DNA from: a virus
IMG/VR virus record: IMGVR_UViG_3300029258_002369
Location: 1-44,418 of that record
DNA: 44,418 nt
Reading direction: 5' to 3' (one strand)
Shown one piece after another: positions 1 to 6,326 of this stretch; the first letter of the stretch is position 1; each line of letters begins with the position of its first letter. The notes below the pieces were generated by a model. The model did no database searches. It had not been told where the DNA came from and saw only the letters and a list, made by a program, of their open reading frames with translations. The position numbers were made by a program, and so were the translations under genes.

Positions 1-128
1 TCAACCTCGTCATATCCTCCCTCCTCATGAGACTCCGCATGAGGAGGAAAAGGAAAATCTTGCTCATTGCCTGGGAGGATCGATTGACCCTCTTTTAATA
101 CCTGAACATGCTCTTTTATGTTGCTCAT
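1..128 (-). CDS. Virion protein, N-terminal fragment cut by the window edge
   Basis: About 42 codons are present, starting at ATG 128-126, and the frame is open through the left edge. The sequence begins MSNIKEHVQVL and reaches a HAESHEEGGYDEV stretch, almost identical to the start of the 299-residue protein at 41338-42237. The few differences are a Lys-Glu-Gly-Gln-Ser stretch in place of Arg-Glu-Ser-Gln-Thr near residue 12. It lies 7 bases downstream of terL copy A. It is incomplete because of the window edge, not a broken gene. Confidence 0.85.
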   Translation of the reverse strand, partial: MSNIKEHVQVLKEGQSILPGNEQDFPFPPHAESHEEGGYDEV

Positions 129-135
129 GGTCTCC

Positions 136-1701
136 TCATTTGCTGCTCATGAGTTTCTTGTATCCTACGAATGAGTCAGTGATCAACATCTCGTGAATTG
201 CGTCAAGTGTCGGATCAATTTGGTCGTCATGTTTGTGAGTCATCAGAGGCGTGAATTTCTCAAACTCATACAAATACTCGTCAAGCCAATATGCTTGACG
301 GGGCAAGACAACTTGACCTTGAGCGATCCGCGGTGAGCCTGATTTGGCCCGGGAAACTTTGTCCTTGTCCCTGGGGATCCCCTCGACATACCCGTTGCCC
401 CGTTGAGCGTTGATCGCTTGGATCAATCCGGTCCCCGAAACCTTGTCCTCAACTCGCCTTGCCCGGGCCCCCATATGATTGCGCTTTTGCTCAAACTCAT
501 GACGATCGCAAAACTGCAGAAATTTTCTCTCAAGGTCAGGAGCCTCCCACTTGCCCCGGACTTGATCGATTAGATAAATCCGACCATCAGACCCCATTGC
601 CCAACATTGGAAAACGGAAAAATCGTGAATCTCTTTTGCCTTTTGAGCAGTGTCCGCATATATGATTTTGTAGTTAACCGGAACCCTCTCACCGTCCTCA
701 AGAACTATCACATTTTCAACGGGCCAATATTCAGCGTAATACGGAAACCACGCACGCTTGAACACTGAGCCCCCGTCCGGGGCCGGTCTTTGAAGATATT
801 GACTCGAAAATGTGTAAACGTCTTTTTTGAGCGTCTTAATGTCGGTCTCATCAATCTTGTATGGCCACAAAGGCCCGGGCTTATACCGATACCGGATCGG
901 GATCCCTGAGATCCACTCAGGGGGATAATCCTCCCGATCACCCTCCTCGATCTCAACGGGCATTTCGAGATGATACCATTGATCCCCGGTCCCCCCGCTG
1001 AGACAGAATCCCGCGGGATCGTTGTCGTGGAGTCTTTGCATTATGAGGACGATCGGAGTTTCTCTCTCAAGCGCAAGTCTGCTCTTTATCGTGTTTGTGA
1101 TCTTGCGGTTTGTCCGGTTGAGAATAGCATCCGAAAAAACATCCTCAGGCTTGATCGGGTCATCGATCACAATTCCCCCGCTGAAACCGGGCTCCATTTG
1201 TCCGGCTCGAAACCCGGTCAACGTACCTCCTGAGGGAGCAACCCTCATGCCTCCCCCAAACTCATTGAACCATAAATTATTCGCTTTTCGATCTTGCCTG
1301 ATTTCCATCGGCCAAAGTTGCTGAAACTCAGGGGAGGTCACAACCCGCTTGATCTCACTTGAGTTGTTGAGGATTAGATCATCGCTGCAGCTAGTGTGAA
1401 TCCATTTGGATCGGGGGTTGACCGCAAATCCCCAGGCTATGAAAGCGATAACAGCGAGCTCGGTTTTGGTAAAGCCCGGGGGGATGTTGATAATCAGCCG
1501 CTTGATCTCCCCCTTGGCAACCCTCATCAATGTCCTTGCGATTACTTTATGATGCTTGCTCAGGATCGCACGTTGCCCGGTCCTCACTTTGAAGAAATAG
1601 CGCCAGAAAAGATAAAAGTCTTGCTCAAGACAATGCTTGAGGAGTCTCAGCTCATTTGGGGTCCAATCGTGGATCAACTCTTGAGCGGCGCTAGAATTCA
1701 C
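136..1701 (-). CDS. terL: Terminase large subunit, copy A
   Basis: This is the packaging motor: an ATPase that drives DNA into the prohead and a nuclease that cuts the concatemer. About 521 residues, the usual length. Near residue 74 is PPGFTKTE, a Walker A variant of the PPRHGKTE type. VIDDP near 178 is Walker B. IYADTA near 349 and HDDQID near 491 fit the metal-binding residues of the RNase H-like nuclease. I chose GTG at 1701 because GAGGAG lies 10 bases upstream and the codon overlaps the end of terS. A TTG at 1737 would add 12 residues but has no ribosome binding site. The protein is well over 90 percent identical to copy B at 42234-43799, and the last residues differ (SSK versus RKR). 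Confidence 0.93.
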   Translation of the reverse strand: MNSSAAQELIHDWTPNELRLLKHCLEQDFYLFWRYFFKVRTGQRAILSKHHKVIARTLMRVAKGEIKRLIINIPPGFTKTELAVIAFIAWGFAVNPRSKWIHTSCSDDLILNNSSEIKRVVTSPEFQQLWPMEIRQDRKANNLWFNEFGGGMRVAPSGGTLTGFRAGQMEPGFSGGIVIDDPIKPEDVFSDAILNRTNRKITNTIKSRLALERETPIVLIMQRLHDNDPAGFCLSGGTGDQWYHLEMPVEIEEGDREDYPPEWISGIPIRYRYKPGPLWPYKIDETDIKTLKKDVYTFSSQYLQRPAPDGGSVFKRAWFPYYAEYWPVENVIVLEDGERVPVNYKIIYADTAQKAKEIHDFSVFQCWAMGSDGRIYLIDQVRGKWEAPDLERKFLQFCDRHEFEQKRNHMGARARRVEDKVSGTGLIQAINAQRGNGYVEGIPRDKDKVSRAKSGSPRIAQGQVVLPRQAYWLDEYLYEFEKFTPLMTHKHDDQIDPTLDAIHEMLITDSFVGYKKLMSSK

Positions 1702-2125
1702 TGAAAAAGGTCTCCTCAAAGCGCTCAATCTCCTCAACTGTGAGAGGCTCAGTCACCGCGACACTTGCCGACAAGTGACCGGAAATCTCAACCGCTTTGC
1801 GCTTTGCGTAAAGGAAATCCATGAGCTTAGTTGCCGCTTGAAAGGAAACATCAGCGGGGACGAAATCCCGCATAAAACGATCGTCAGAGGTCACGATTTC
1901 AACTATCTCAGCCCAGTCCTCAGGCTCAGGGGTCTCCTCATTTCGACCCCTCTTGACAAGCTGATACAATCGGGAGGTCTGCCCGGGCCTGGGATCCTGA
2001 CCGGCCATGAGCTCAGCAAGAAACCTCCCAGGATCGGGGGCTCCTGTATCATCGCAATACTTGCCCAGCTCTTGAGCAAGATCCCACGATCGTTGACCTT
2101 TTGTCTTTTTTAGTCTCTTTTTCAT
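1691..2125 (-). CDS. terS: Terminase small subunit, copy A
   Basis: 144 residues, read as the DNA-recognition subunit of the packaging enzyme from its place directly before terL and its size. Residues after 14 contain RSWDLAQELGKYCDDTGAPD and a later acidic, helical C-terminal half ending FEETFFSEF. The start at ATG 2125 gives the same 144-residue length as copy B. An ATG at 2146 would add seven residues that copy B does not conserve. The stop overlaps terL by 11 bases. There is no Shine-Dalgarno before the ATG, and the predicted leader is only about a dozen bases. I recognise the family by context more than by motif. Confidence 0.75.
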   Translation of the reverse strand: MKKRLKKTKGQRSWDLAQELGKYCDDTGAPDPGRFLAELMAGQDPRPGQTSRLYQLVKRGRNEETPEPEDWAEIVEIVTSDDRFMRDFVPADVSFQAATKLMDFLYAKRKAVEISGHLSASVAVTEPLTVEEIERFEETFFSEF

Positions 2126-2144
2126 ATTCAAGACCGCGTATACC

Positions 2145-2174
2145 ATTATTTAATGAGGACAATGATCGAGTCAA
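2145..2174 (-). promoter_or_regulatory. Late promoter for the terS-terL structural block, copy A
   Basis: Read on the minus strand: TTGACT (2174-2169), an 18-base spacer, then AATAAT (2150-2145), 20 bases before the terS ATG at 2125. The copy at 44240-44269 keeps both hexamers and the 18-base spacing although the spacer sequence differs, which supports function. No other promoter is obvious between here and the end of the late block. Confidence 0.6.
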
Positions 2175-2210
2175 TAGGCAATATCTGAGGGGGAGAAACG
2201 GAAAAAAGCG

Positions 2211-2260
2211 AAAAAAACCCCGGGTCCTATCTTGGATGATCGACGATAGGAGCCCGGGGG
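2211..2260 (-). terminator. Rho-independent terminator, minus direction, copy A
   Basis: Positions 2218-2231 (CCCCGGGTCCTATC) pair with 2245-2259, with one bulged base. On the minus strand the hairpin is followed by seven U residues (A tract 2211-2217). It stops leftward transcription just before the late promoter, so late genes are insulated from whatever is transcribed from the control region. It is repeated identically at 44306-44355. Confidence 0.75.
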
Positions 2261-2303
2261 AAAACGGTGAACGGGTCTCTTGCGCTAGAGTCCCCCGTTT
2301 TTT
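2261..2303. terminator. Bidirectional terminator hairpin, copy A
   Basis: AAAACGG at 2261 pairs with CCGTTTT ending at 2301, and inside it GGGTCTCT pairs with AGAGTCCC except for one T-T mismatch. It has an A tract before and a T tract after (2298-2303), so it can act in either direction. It stands back to back with the hairpin at 2211-2260 and probably prevents rightward antisense transcription into the control region. Confidence 0.65.
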
Positions 2304-2568
2304 CGTCTCGCTGAGGATTACTCAACCATGACAGACCTCCCGCGGTTTTCACTTCCCGTCAGTTGCCCGGGTAGCATGATCAAAAAGAATGATACACAAG
2401 ACCCCCGGACCAGTCAACCGAAAAAAGCGTTGACCCGCTCTCCCAGGTCATCCCCAGCCCCGCGGATCCACGCATCAATAAATCACCGCATTTAATGACC
2501 GCTATGTCCGCAAGGGCACAACGGCCCCATTAAATCGCCCGAATTATTGCATAAACGTATCGCCAGCC

Positions 2569-2772
2569 CGATATTACCTACAAATCACTCACTGTGGTCA
2601 AATGTGCGACAAATGAATATTTATTTTTTGGCCTCCCCTTACGTCCTAATAATTATGAATTATTTTTGCATAAATTTTCCTGTTAATTCCCGCGAATTAA
2701 AAATCCATGGTCCCTCATTTCTATGCATTTATCCCACATTTGACCACAGTGAGTGATTTGTAGGTAATATCG
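2569..2772. repeat. Perfect 38-bp inverted repeat around a 128-bp AT-rich core
   Basis: The left arm 2569-2606 and right arm 2735-2772 are perfect reverse complements (CGATATTACCTACAAATC at one outer end). The 128-bp core 2607-2734 is AT-rich and contains no credible gene. The size and perfect arms resemble a miniature inverted-repeat element, but no clear target duplication is seen outside the arms. A replication origin or cruciform-forming control element is the other reading. Confidence 0.85.
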
Positions 2773-2900
2773 CCCGTCCGATACGAAAATTCAGAAAATC
2801 GGCCCTTTTTTCTCAAAGTCTCAAAACACCCCATCTATATACATAGGAGAGGACCTGAGGCAAAAGCGGCCTCTCGGCCCAGCGGAAAAGATAGTCTATT

Positions 2901-3151
2901 TATTTTCGCTTTTTTCGACCCCGATCGCCTATATACCTAGAGCTATAGCTATTTCAGACCTAAAAAAACATGTATAAACAAAGATCGCTATTTTTTGAGA
3001 GGTAAAAATCTGTAAAATTTCCGTGAGCGCGTCAGGCTTTTTTCTCAATGTATATTTATAATACAAACTTATAATCATGCATGTTTTTTGCGCTCTAAAA
3101 CAGCTATAGCTCTAAGTATATAGGCAATCAAGGTCGAAAAAAGCGAAAATT
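2901..3151. repeat. 72-nt imperfect inverted repeat with 107-nt spacer
   Basis: Arms 2901-2972 and 3080-3151 match at 62 of 72 positions after reverse complementing. Each arm carries the palindrome AGCTATAGCT, and its outer end carries the motif TTTTCGCTTTTTTC. Six internal substitutions are transitions that leave G-U pairs if the minus strand is transcribed and C-A mismatches if the plus strand is. The spacer is AT-rich. It could be a structured RNA, an origin or a protein-binding region. Confidence 0.8.
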
Positions 3152-3278
3152 AATCGAACCTATTTTCTCAAAAACCGGGGGCTCAATGAGGACCTGACCC
3201 AATCCCCGGACCATCGATCCTCGGGCCTCAATGTCTCCCGGTCAAACGGACCTGATCTCAGTGTTGAGGAAAGGCCTA

Positions 3279-3307
3279 TTGACAACCCCTCTCTCATGGG
3301 TTACTTT
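3279..3307 (+). promoter_or_regulatory. Promoter of the candidate small RNA
   Basis: TTGACA at 3279-3284, a 17-base spacer and TACTTT at 3302-3307. The -35 is a perfect consensus hexamer and the -10 is weak. The predicted start is near 3314, just before a hairpin and a strong terminator at 3348-3389. Confidence 0.5.
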
Positions 3308-3313
3308 TCCCGC

Positions 3314-3389
3314 GTTCGGATTTCGTTGAGGTTTCCTTTCGGCCTCAGCCCGGGTCAACACCCTCCCAGTTGGCCCGGGCATTTTTTTT
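3314..3389 (+). ncRNA. Candidate small RNA or attenuated leader
   Basis: The interval from the predicted start of the 3279 promoter to the end of the terminator T tract is about 75 bases and has no open frame of useful length with a ribosome site. It holds a small GAGG/CCTC hairpin (about 3328-3346) followed by the terminator hairpin. Either it is a discrete small RNA or it is an attenuator through which early transcription must read. No known RNA family is recognised. Confidence 0.4.
3348..3389 (+). terminator. Strong rho-independent terminator, plus direction
   Basis: GCCCGGGTCAAC (3348-3359) pairs with GTTGGCCCGGGC (3369-3380) over 12 base pairs with one U-G wobble and a 9-base loop. It is followed by A and eight T residues (3382-3389). 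It lies upstream of the first early gene, so it cannot serve the end of a coding operon and must close a short transcript. Confidence 0.85.
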
Positions 3390-3400
3390 GCTCAAAATGG

Positions 3401-3429
3401 TTGACTTTCGCTTTTTTCGGTAGTAAGCT
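3401..3429 (+). promoter_or_regulatory. Candidate promoter of the early block
   Basis: TTGACT at 3401-3406, a 17-base spacer and TAAGCT at 3424-3429. The -10 is poor. The spacer contains the recurrent motif TTTCGCTTTTTTC (3406-3418). It is the last promoter-like sequence before the first early gene at 3538 and lies downstream of the terminator at 3348-3389. Confidence 0.4.
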
Positions 3430-3437
3430 CCCCTCTT

Positions 3438-3513
3438 GTCACTCACGTTTGAGAGCCTTGAGGGGAGCTCCCCTCCCCCCGGACCCTCTCAGACTCAAGA
3501 CAACGTGAGTGAC
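3438..3513 (+). repeat. Inverted repeat in the early leader
   Basis: GTCACTCACGTT (3438-3449) and AACGTGAGTGAC (3502-3513) are perfect complements; GTAAG (3423-3427) and CTTAC (3517-3521) extend the pairing beyond an internal loop. The loop contains the palindrome AGGGGAGCTCCCCT (3461-3474). The structure ends 16 bases before the ribosome site region of the first early gene, so it could be an operator, or an RNA hairpin controlling early translation. Confidence 0.75.
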
Positions 3514-3537
3514 ACTCTTACCGTCTGAGGGAGGACA

Positions 3538-3711
3538 ATGAGCGATCGCGGTGAAATTCTAGGACATATAGCCTTCGGGCTTATCATGCTTGTGATCGTC
3601 CTCAACGTTTCCCTTTCATCAGATAGACCCCAGCAACCCGGCAAGCGGCCTCAGCCCGGGCCCAACTGGTTTGAGAGGCTTGCTCAACGTGTCAGGAGCC
3701 TCAAGCGATGA
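3538..3711 (+). CDS. Small single-span membrane protein
   Basis: 57 residues, function not recognised. It starts MSDRGEILGH, has one hydrophobic segment at about residues 10-26 (IAFGLIMLVIVLNVSL) and a Pro-rich, basic tail ending RVRSLKR. GGGAGG stands 4 bases before the ATG. Its stop shares ATGA with the next gene, so the two are translationally coupled. It is the first gene of the early block. A lysis or superinfection role is possible, but nothing in the sequence shows it. Confidence 0.7.
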   Translation: MSDRGEILGHIAFGLIMLVIVLNVSLSSDRPQQPGKRPQPGPNWFERLAQRVRSLKR

Positions 3712-3965
3712 AACCCAGCACAAAGGACAAGCGGTCTCAGCCTCAGTTGCCCGTTGTTTACGTCAGGATCGATCCCGACAATCCCAGAATTGCTCATTTG
3801 TCAGACAAGAGCTCACCGCGGCAAGGCCCAACCTATTGCAAGCTCAAGCCTGACAACACCGTTGCCGTGATCACCGATAGCAAGAGCTTGACCCGTGAGA
3901 ACATTTATAAGAATTGCAACGCGATCGTGAGGAAACGTGTGAGGCGAAAAGCGCTCAAGGTCTGA
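3708..3965 (+). CDS. Hypothetical early protein
   Basis: 85 residues, basic, not recognised. It reads VVYVRIDPDNPRIAHLSD in the middle and ends in a strongly basic helix (RKRVRRKALKV), which would suit nucleic acid binding. It starts within the ATGA overlap of the preceding membrane protein gene. The small size and position right after the early promoter fit a host-takeover protein. That is inference. Confidence 0.65.
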   Translation: MKPSTKDKRSQPQLPVVYVRIDPDNPRIAHLSDKSSPRQGPTYCKLKPDNTVAVITDSKSLTRENIYKNCNAIVRKRVRRKALKV

Positions 3966-3986
3966 GCAACTATCCTGGGAGGGATC

Positions 3987-4397
3987 ATGAAAGTATTAGA
4001 GGAACACCGCAAGCAATGGCAACCGTGGATCAATTTGCATAATCGGAGTCGGTCAAGAGATTATCGAAAAATAATCAAAGAAACTCCCTCGAAATTTAGG
4101 CCCCTTGTTGCCGCGATTCTCGCCGTTGCAAAATGGCATCCCTTACAAACAAAGTTTAGAATTGGGCACGGTTCTTGCGGTTTGTGCGTCCAGTATCGAC
4201 ACGGAAATGGGCATTGTGGGAAATGTCCTCTCCCCAAAAAGGATAAAGGGAAACGATGCACAAGCATTGACTCTCTTTATACTGCTGCAACGTACTACAA
4301 CCCGAATCGGGATCTATACAGGTCAAGAATGTTCAAAGCTCTCTATTCGATCTATGTCGATGAATACGAGAAACTCTTTGGGGAGGGATCAAAATGA
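3987..4397 (+). CDS. Cys-rich early protein, probable zinc binder
   Basis: 136 residues. The centre has C-x2-C (CGLC) and C-x2-C (CGKC) pairs about 15 residues apart, followed by a further Cys (KRCTS), a four-cysteine zinc-knuckle pattern. The flanks are helical and basic (HNRSRSRDYRKIIK). GGGAGG precedes the ATG. The last codons overlap the next gene by 4 bases. It may be related to the four-Cys modules in the genes at 4394, 11948 and 21051. Function unknown. Confidence 0.7.
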   Translation: MKVLEEHRKQWQPWINLHNRSRSRDYRKIIKETPSKFRPLVAAILAVAKWHPLQTKFRIGHGSCGLCVQYRHGNGHCGKCPLPKKDKGKRCTSIDSLYTAATYYNPNRDLYRSRMFKALYSIYVDEYEKLFGEGSK

Positions 4398-5170
4398 GTA
4401 ACATGACGATCGTACATCTCAAACTCAATGAGATCATGCTCAAGATCGGTGAGCACATTGGTCAAGGGTATTACAAATATACCTTGAGAGAAAACAAACT
4501 CATCATTGAGGAGTTTGATCTAGCTCTTGTCGAATTCATTGAGAGAGCGGTCAAAGACGCAATCGAGGATCGGGAAACGTTTGACCGGGATCCCGATCCC
4601 CCGCGGGATCGTGTTTCATTTCCTATCGATCTCAAAACCCGTTGTTGTGAGTTGTGCTCTCATTTTGAAGAGCATAGTAATGAGACGGGTCGATGTAACC
4701 AATTCGACAACGCTACAGTTTACAAGCCGTATTGTTGCTCCCGATTCCTGAGACGTGTCAAGCCCATTTGTCAGAATTGTGACCACTTCGATCCCATCAA
4801 CGGGGCTCAAGGGACTTGCGGTCTTGATGAGGAGGTAAGGACGCGGGTCCATACCTGTAAGCAGTTTCAATACACCGTCAAGGACTCAGACATTGAGCGA
4901 GAGGCCCCGGCCCGTCCCCCGGACCGCTGCTCAGACTGTCAACACGAATTCAAGCGCAAGCCCCCAACCCTTGAGCCCCTCAGGTTGTGTCCCTTTTGCG
5001 GATCTGACGCGATCGAGGTCACTGTCAAAGGAGGCTGGGTCACTGTTTGCTGTCTCAACTGTCACCGTCCGGGTTGCCCATATGACACAACCGGGCCTTT
5101 TGCATCAACCAAAAAAGAAGCGATCAAGGCCTGGAATCTGAGAGCTTTTGAGACGGGGGATGACTCATGA
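4394..5170 (+). CDS. Multi-zinc protein with C-terminal Lar-like anti-restriction domain
   Basis: 258 residues. After a helical N-terminus come two similar four-Cys modules (CELCSHF...GRC...CCSRF and CQNCDHF...GTC...CKQF), then CSDC. The last 60 residues read LCPFCGSDA...VCCLNCHRPGCP...AIKAWN, the pattern of the Lar restriction-alleviation zinc ribbon family (CPFCG, C-x2-C, then a closing AW-N). Lar-type proteins of lambdoid phages and Rac modulate type I restriction, but many phage members of the family are untested. The tail is clearly Lar-like. The role of the front modules is unknown. Confidence 0.75.
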   Translation: MSNMTIVHLKLNEIMLKIGEHIGQGYYKYTLRENKLIIEEFDLALVEFIERAVKDAIEDRETFDRDPDPPRDRVSFPIDLKTRCCELCSHFEEHSNETGRCNQFDNATVYKPYCCSRFLRRVKPICQNCDHFDPINGAQGTCGLDEEVRTRVHTCKQFQYTVKDSDIEREAPARPPDRCSDCQHEFKRKPPTLEPLRLCPFCGSDAIEVTVKGGWVTVCCLNCHRPGCPYDTTGPFASTKKEAIKAWNLRAFETGDDS

Positions 5171-5376
5171 GGGACAATGAGCAAACGCGGCAACTCATTT
5201 GCAGGATGACGGGGATCCCGTTAACAACTCAAATCGATCGAAATGGGATCCTTTGGGCGTTAGGAGTTGCACTGCTTGATCTCAAACTTGAGGTCAGAGT
5301 CATCCGTTTTGTTTTGCTCATTGTCCTTGTATCTCTTTTCGCGGTGATTTTTTCAATAAGCTGGGAGGGACCATGA
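5167..5376 (+). CDS. Small membrane protein
   Basis: 69 residues, not recognised. The N-terminal half is soluble (MRDNEQTRQLICRMTGIPL) and the C-terminal half is one strong membrane span (about residues 44-64, VIRFVLLIVLVSLFAVIFSI) ending SWEGP. It overlaps both neighbours by 4 bases (ATGA). The position in a run that includes an amidase makes a lysis-accessory role conceivable. Confidence 0.65.
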   Translation: MRDNEQTRQLICRMTGIPLTTQIDRNGILWALGVALLDLKLEVRVIRFVLLIVLVSLFAVIFSISWEGP

Positions 5377-5618
5377 AAAAGCGTTTCTCATGTCGGATCG
5401 GGATCCACAAATACCGACACGTCAAGATCGAACAATTCGACTTGCCCAGCTTAGGGGATCGGATGACAGGTGAGATCACAACCCGATCTTGTGTCCATTG
5501 CAGCAAGGTCAAAGAGCAAACCGGGAGACTCATCAACAACGGCCTCAGCGCTGATATTGTTCTTGAGGACCTGATTGCCTATCGGGAATATGAGGAGAGA
5601 CAAAATGAAAAAGTATAG
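5373..5618 (+). CDS. Hypothetical Cys/His-containing protein
   Basis: 81 residues. It begins MKKRFSCRIGIHKYRHVKIE and contains CVHC near residue 44, which with the Cys and His residues near 7-15 could form one zinc site. The C-terminal third is acidic and helical. It starts at the end of the preceding membrane protein gene (ATGA overlap), with GGGAGG upstream. It is not recognised beyond the likely metal site. Confidence 0.6.
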   Translation: MKKRFSCRIGIHKYRHVKIEQFDLPSLGDRMTGEITTRSCVHCSKVKEQTGRLINNGLSADIVLEDLIAYREYEERQNEKV

Positions 5619-5751
5619 ACTTGAGGAACAATTGCGATTTGAGGACATCAACCGTTTGATCGTGCGGTCTAAGATCTCAAGGGCCTTGCATATCGTTGAG
5701 CTTGTTGCTCTCACTTTGATTATACTCAAACTCACGGGGGTTTTCTCATGA
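5605..5751 (+). CDS. Small membrane-anchored protein
   Basis: 48 residues, from ATG 5605. It has a charged N-terminus (MKKYRLEEQLRFEDIN) and a hydrophobic stretch at about residues 28-44 (LHIVELVALTLIILKLT). GAGGAGAG lies upstream inside the previous gene. Its stop overlaps the amidase start as ATGA. The geometry, one span directly before an endolysin, resembles a small holin or pinholin, but the charge pattern is not diagnostic. Confidence 0.6.
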   Translation: MKKYRLEEQLRFEDINRLIVRSKISRALHIVELVALTLIILKLTGVFS

Positions 5752-6326
5752 AATGGATTCTTGACCCCGGTCACAGTGGACTAGTTGACGGATATTATCT
5801 GACACAAGGCAAGCGCTCCCCTGAGGTCCCTCCCGGGATCTATGAGGGAGAATTCAACCGTAACGTTGCTTTCTACATTGAGCAACTGAGGGACGGTGAC
5901 ACGGTGATCACCGCTCAAGGACCTCTCAACCCAACCCTTGCCTCAAGGACCGCTTTTGCGAATATGCTACACAAGAAATTCGGCAATTGCGCTCTCATCT
6001 CGATACATGCAAACGCTGCTCAAGGCAACGGTTGGACCCCCGCTCAAGGTCTCACGGTGTTTACTCATCCCCAGCCCAGCCCACGATCGGCAACGTTGGC
6101 CTCATTGCTTGAGGATGAATTAAACCGGGTCAAATACACTTACTCAAGAGGGATCAAAAAGGCCCGTTTTGCAATGCTCACAAAGACTCAATGTCCCTCA
6201 GTTTTGCTTGAGTTGGGATTCATGACAAACAAAGAGGAGGCTGAGAGATTGGCCGATCACTATACGCAACTCAAGATCGCTGAGGCAATCTCCCGGGCAA
6301 TGACAAGCTATGAGGAGATAATATGA
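5748..6326 (+). CDS. N-acetylmuramoyl-L-alanine amidase (Amidase_3), probable endolysin
   Basis: 192 residues, a single Amidase_3-type catalytic domain that cleaves the MurNAc-L-Ala bond of peptidoglycan. Zinc ligands are visible in the family order: His in DPGHSG (residue 8), Glu in YEGEFN (about 34), His in SIHANA (about 86). The catalytic Glu is in LLELGFMTN (about 155). There is no signal peptide and no cell wall-binding domain, so export would need a holin. It is placed in the early block, not with the late lysis-type gene at 21389, and a second peptidoglycan enzyme lies at 18439. Confidence 0.92.
   Translation: MKWILDPGHSGLVDGYYLTQGKRSPEVPPGIYEGEFNRNVAFYIEQLRDGDTVITAQGPLNPTLASRTAFANMLHKKFGNCALISIHANAAQGNGWTPAQGLTVFTHPQPSPRSATLASLLEDELNRVKYTYSRGIKKARFAMLTKTQCPSVLLELGFMTNKEEAERLADHYTQLKIAEAISRAMTSYEEII

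Larger units (their letters stand above)
1..2323. repeat. Left copy of the terminal terminase-region repeat
   Basis: This block matches 42110-44418 in the same orientation and gene order. The first 71 bases and roughly the last 150 bases are identical or nearly so, with one difference at 2180. The coding part between them differs by many mostly synonymous substitutions and small indels. It begins inside the virion gene that is complete at 41338-42237, which shows that the contig ends overlap on a circular map. I read it as one of two alleles of a single locus. A true duplication is possible. Confidence 0.9.
2324..3537. other. Non-coding control region between divergent late and early blocks
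   Basis: About 1.2 kb without a convincing gene, lying between the late promoter (minus) and the first early gene (plus). It is noticeably more AT-rich than the flanks between about 2600 and 3160. It contains two long inverted repeats (2569-2772 and 2901-3151), a promoter-hairpin-terminator unit (3279-3389), a second promoter candidate (3401-3429) and a leader inverted repeat (3438-3513). A replication origin here would fit the AT-rich palindromic character and the divergent layout, but this is inference. Confidence 0.7.

Noticed and set aside
2328-2495. 55-codon plus-strand frame beginning MTDLPRFSLPV
   Set aside because: It has only a distant GAGGA, no overlap with a neighbour, odd composition (Pro/Arg/Ser-rich) and lies in the control region. 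It is not supported beyond being open.
2547-2756. 69-codon plus-strand frame running through the 38-bp inverted repeat
   Set aside because: It is created by the AT-rich core and the repeat arms and has no ribosome site. It is better explained as non-coding.
3296-3508. 70-codon plus-strand frame across the terminator at 3348-3389
   Set aside because: It reads through a strong terminator and both arms of the leader inverted repeat; the peptide is Pro/Ser-rich without any motif.
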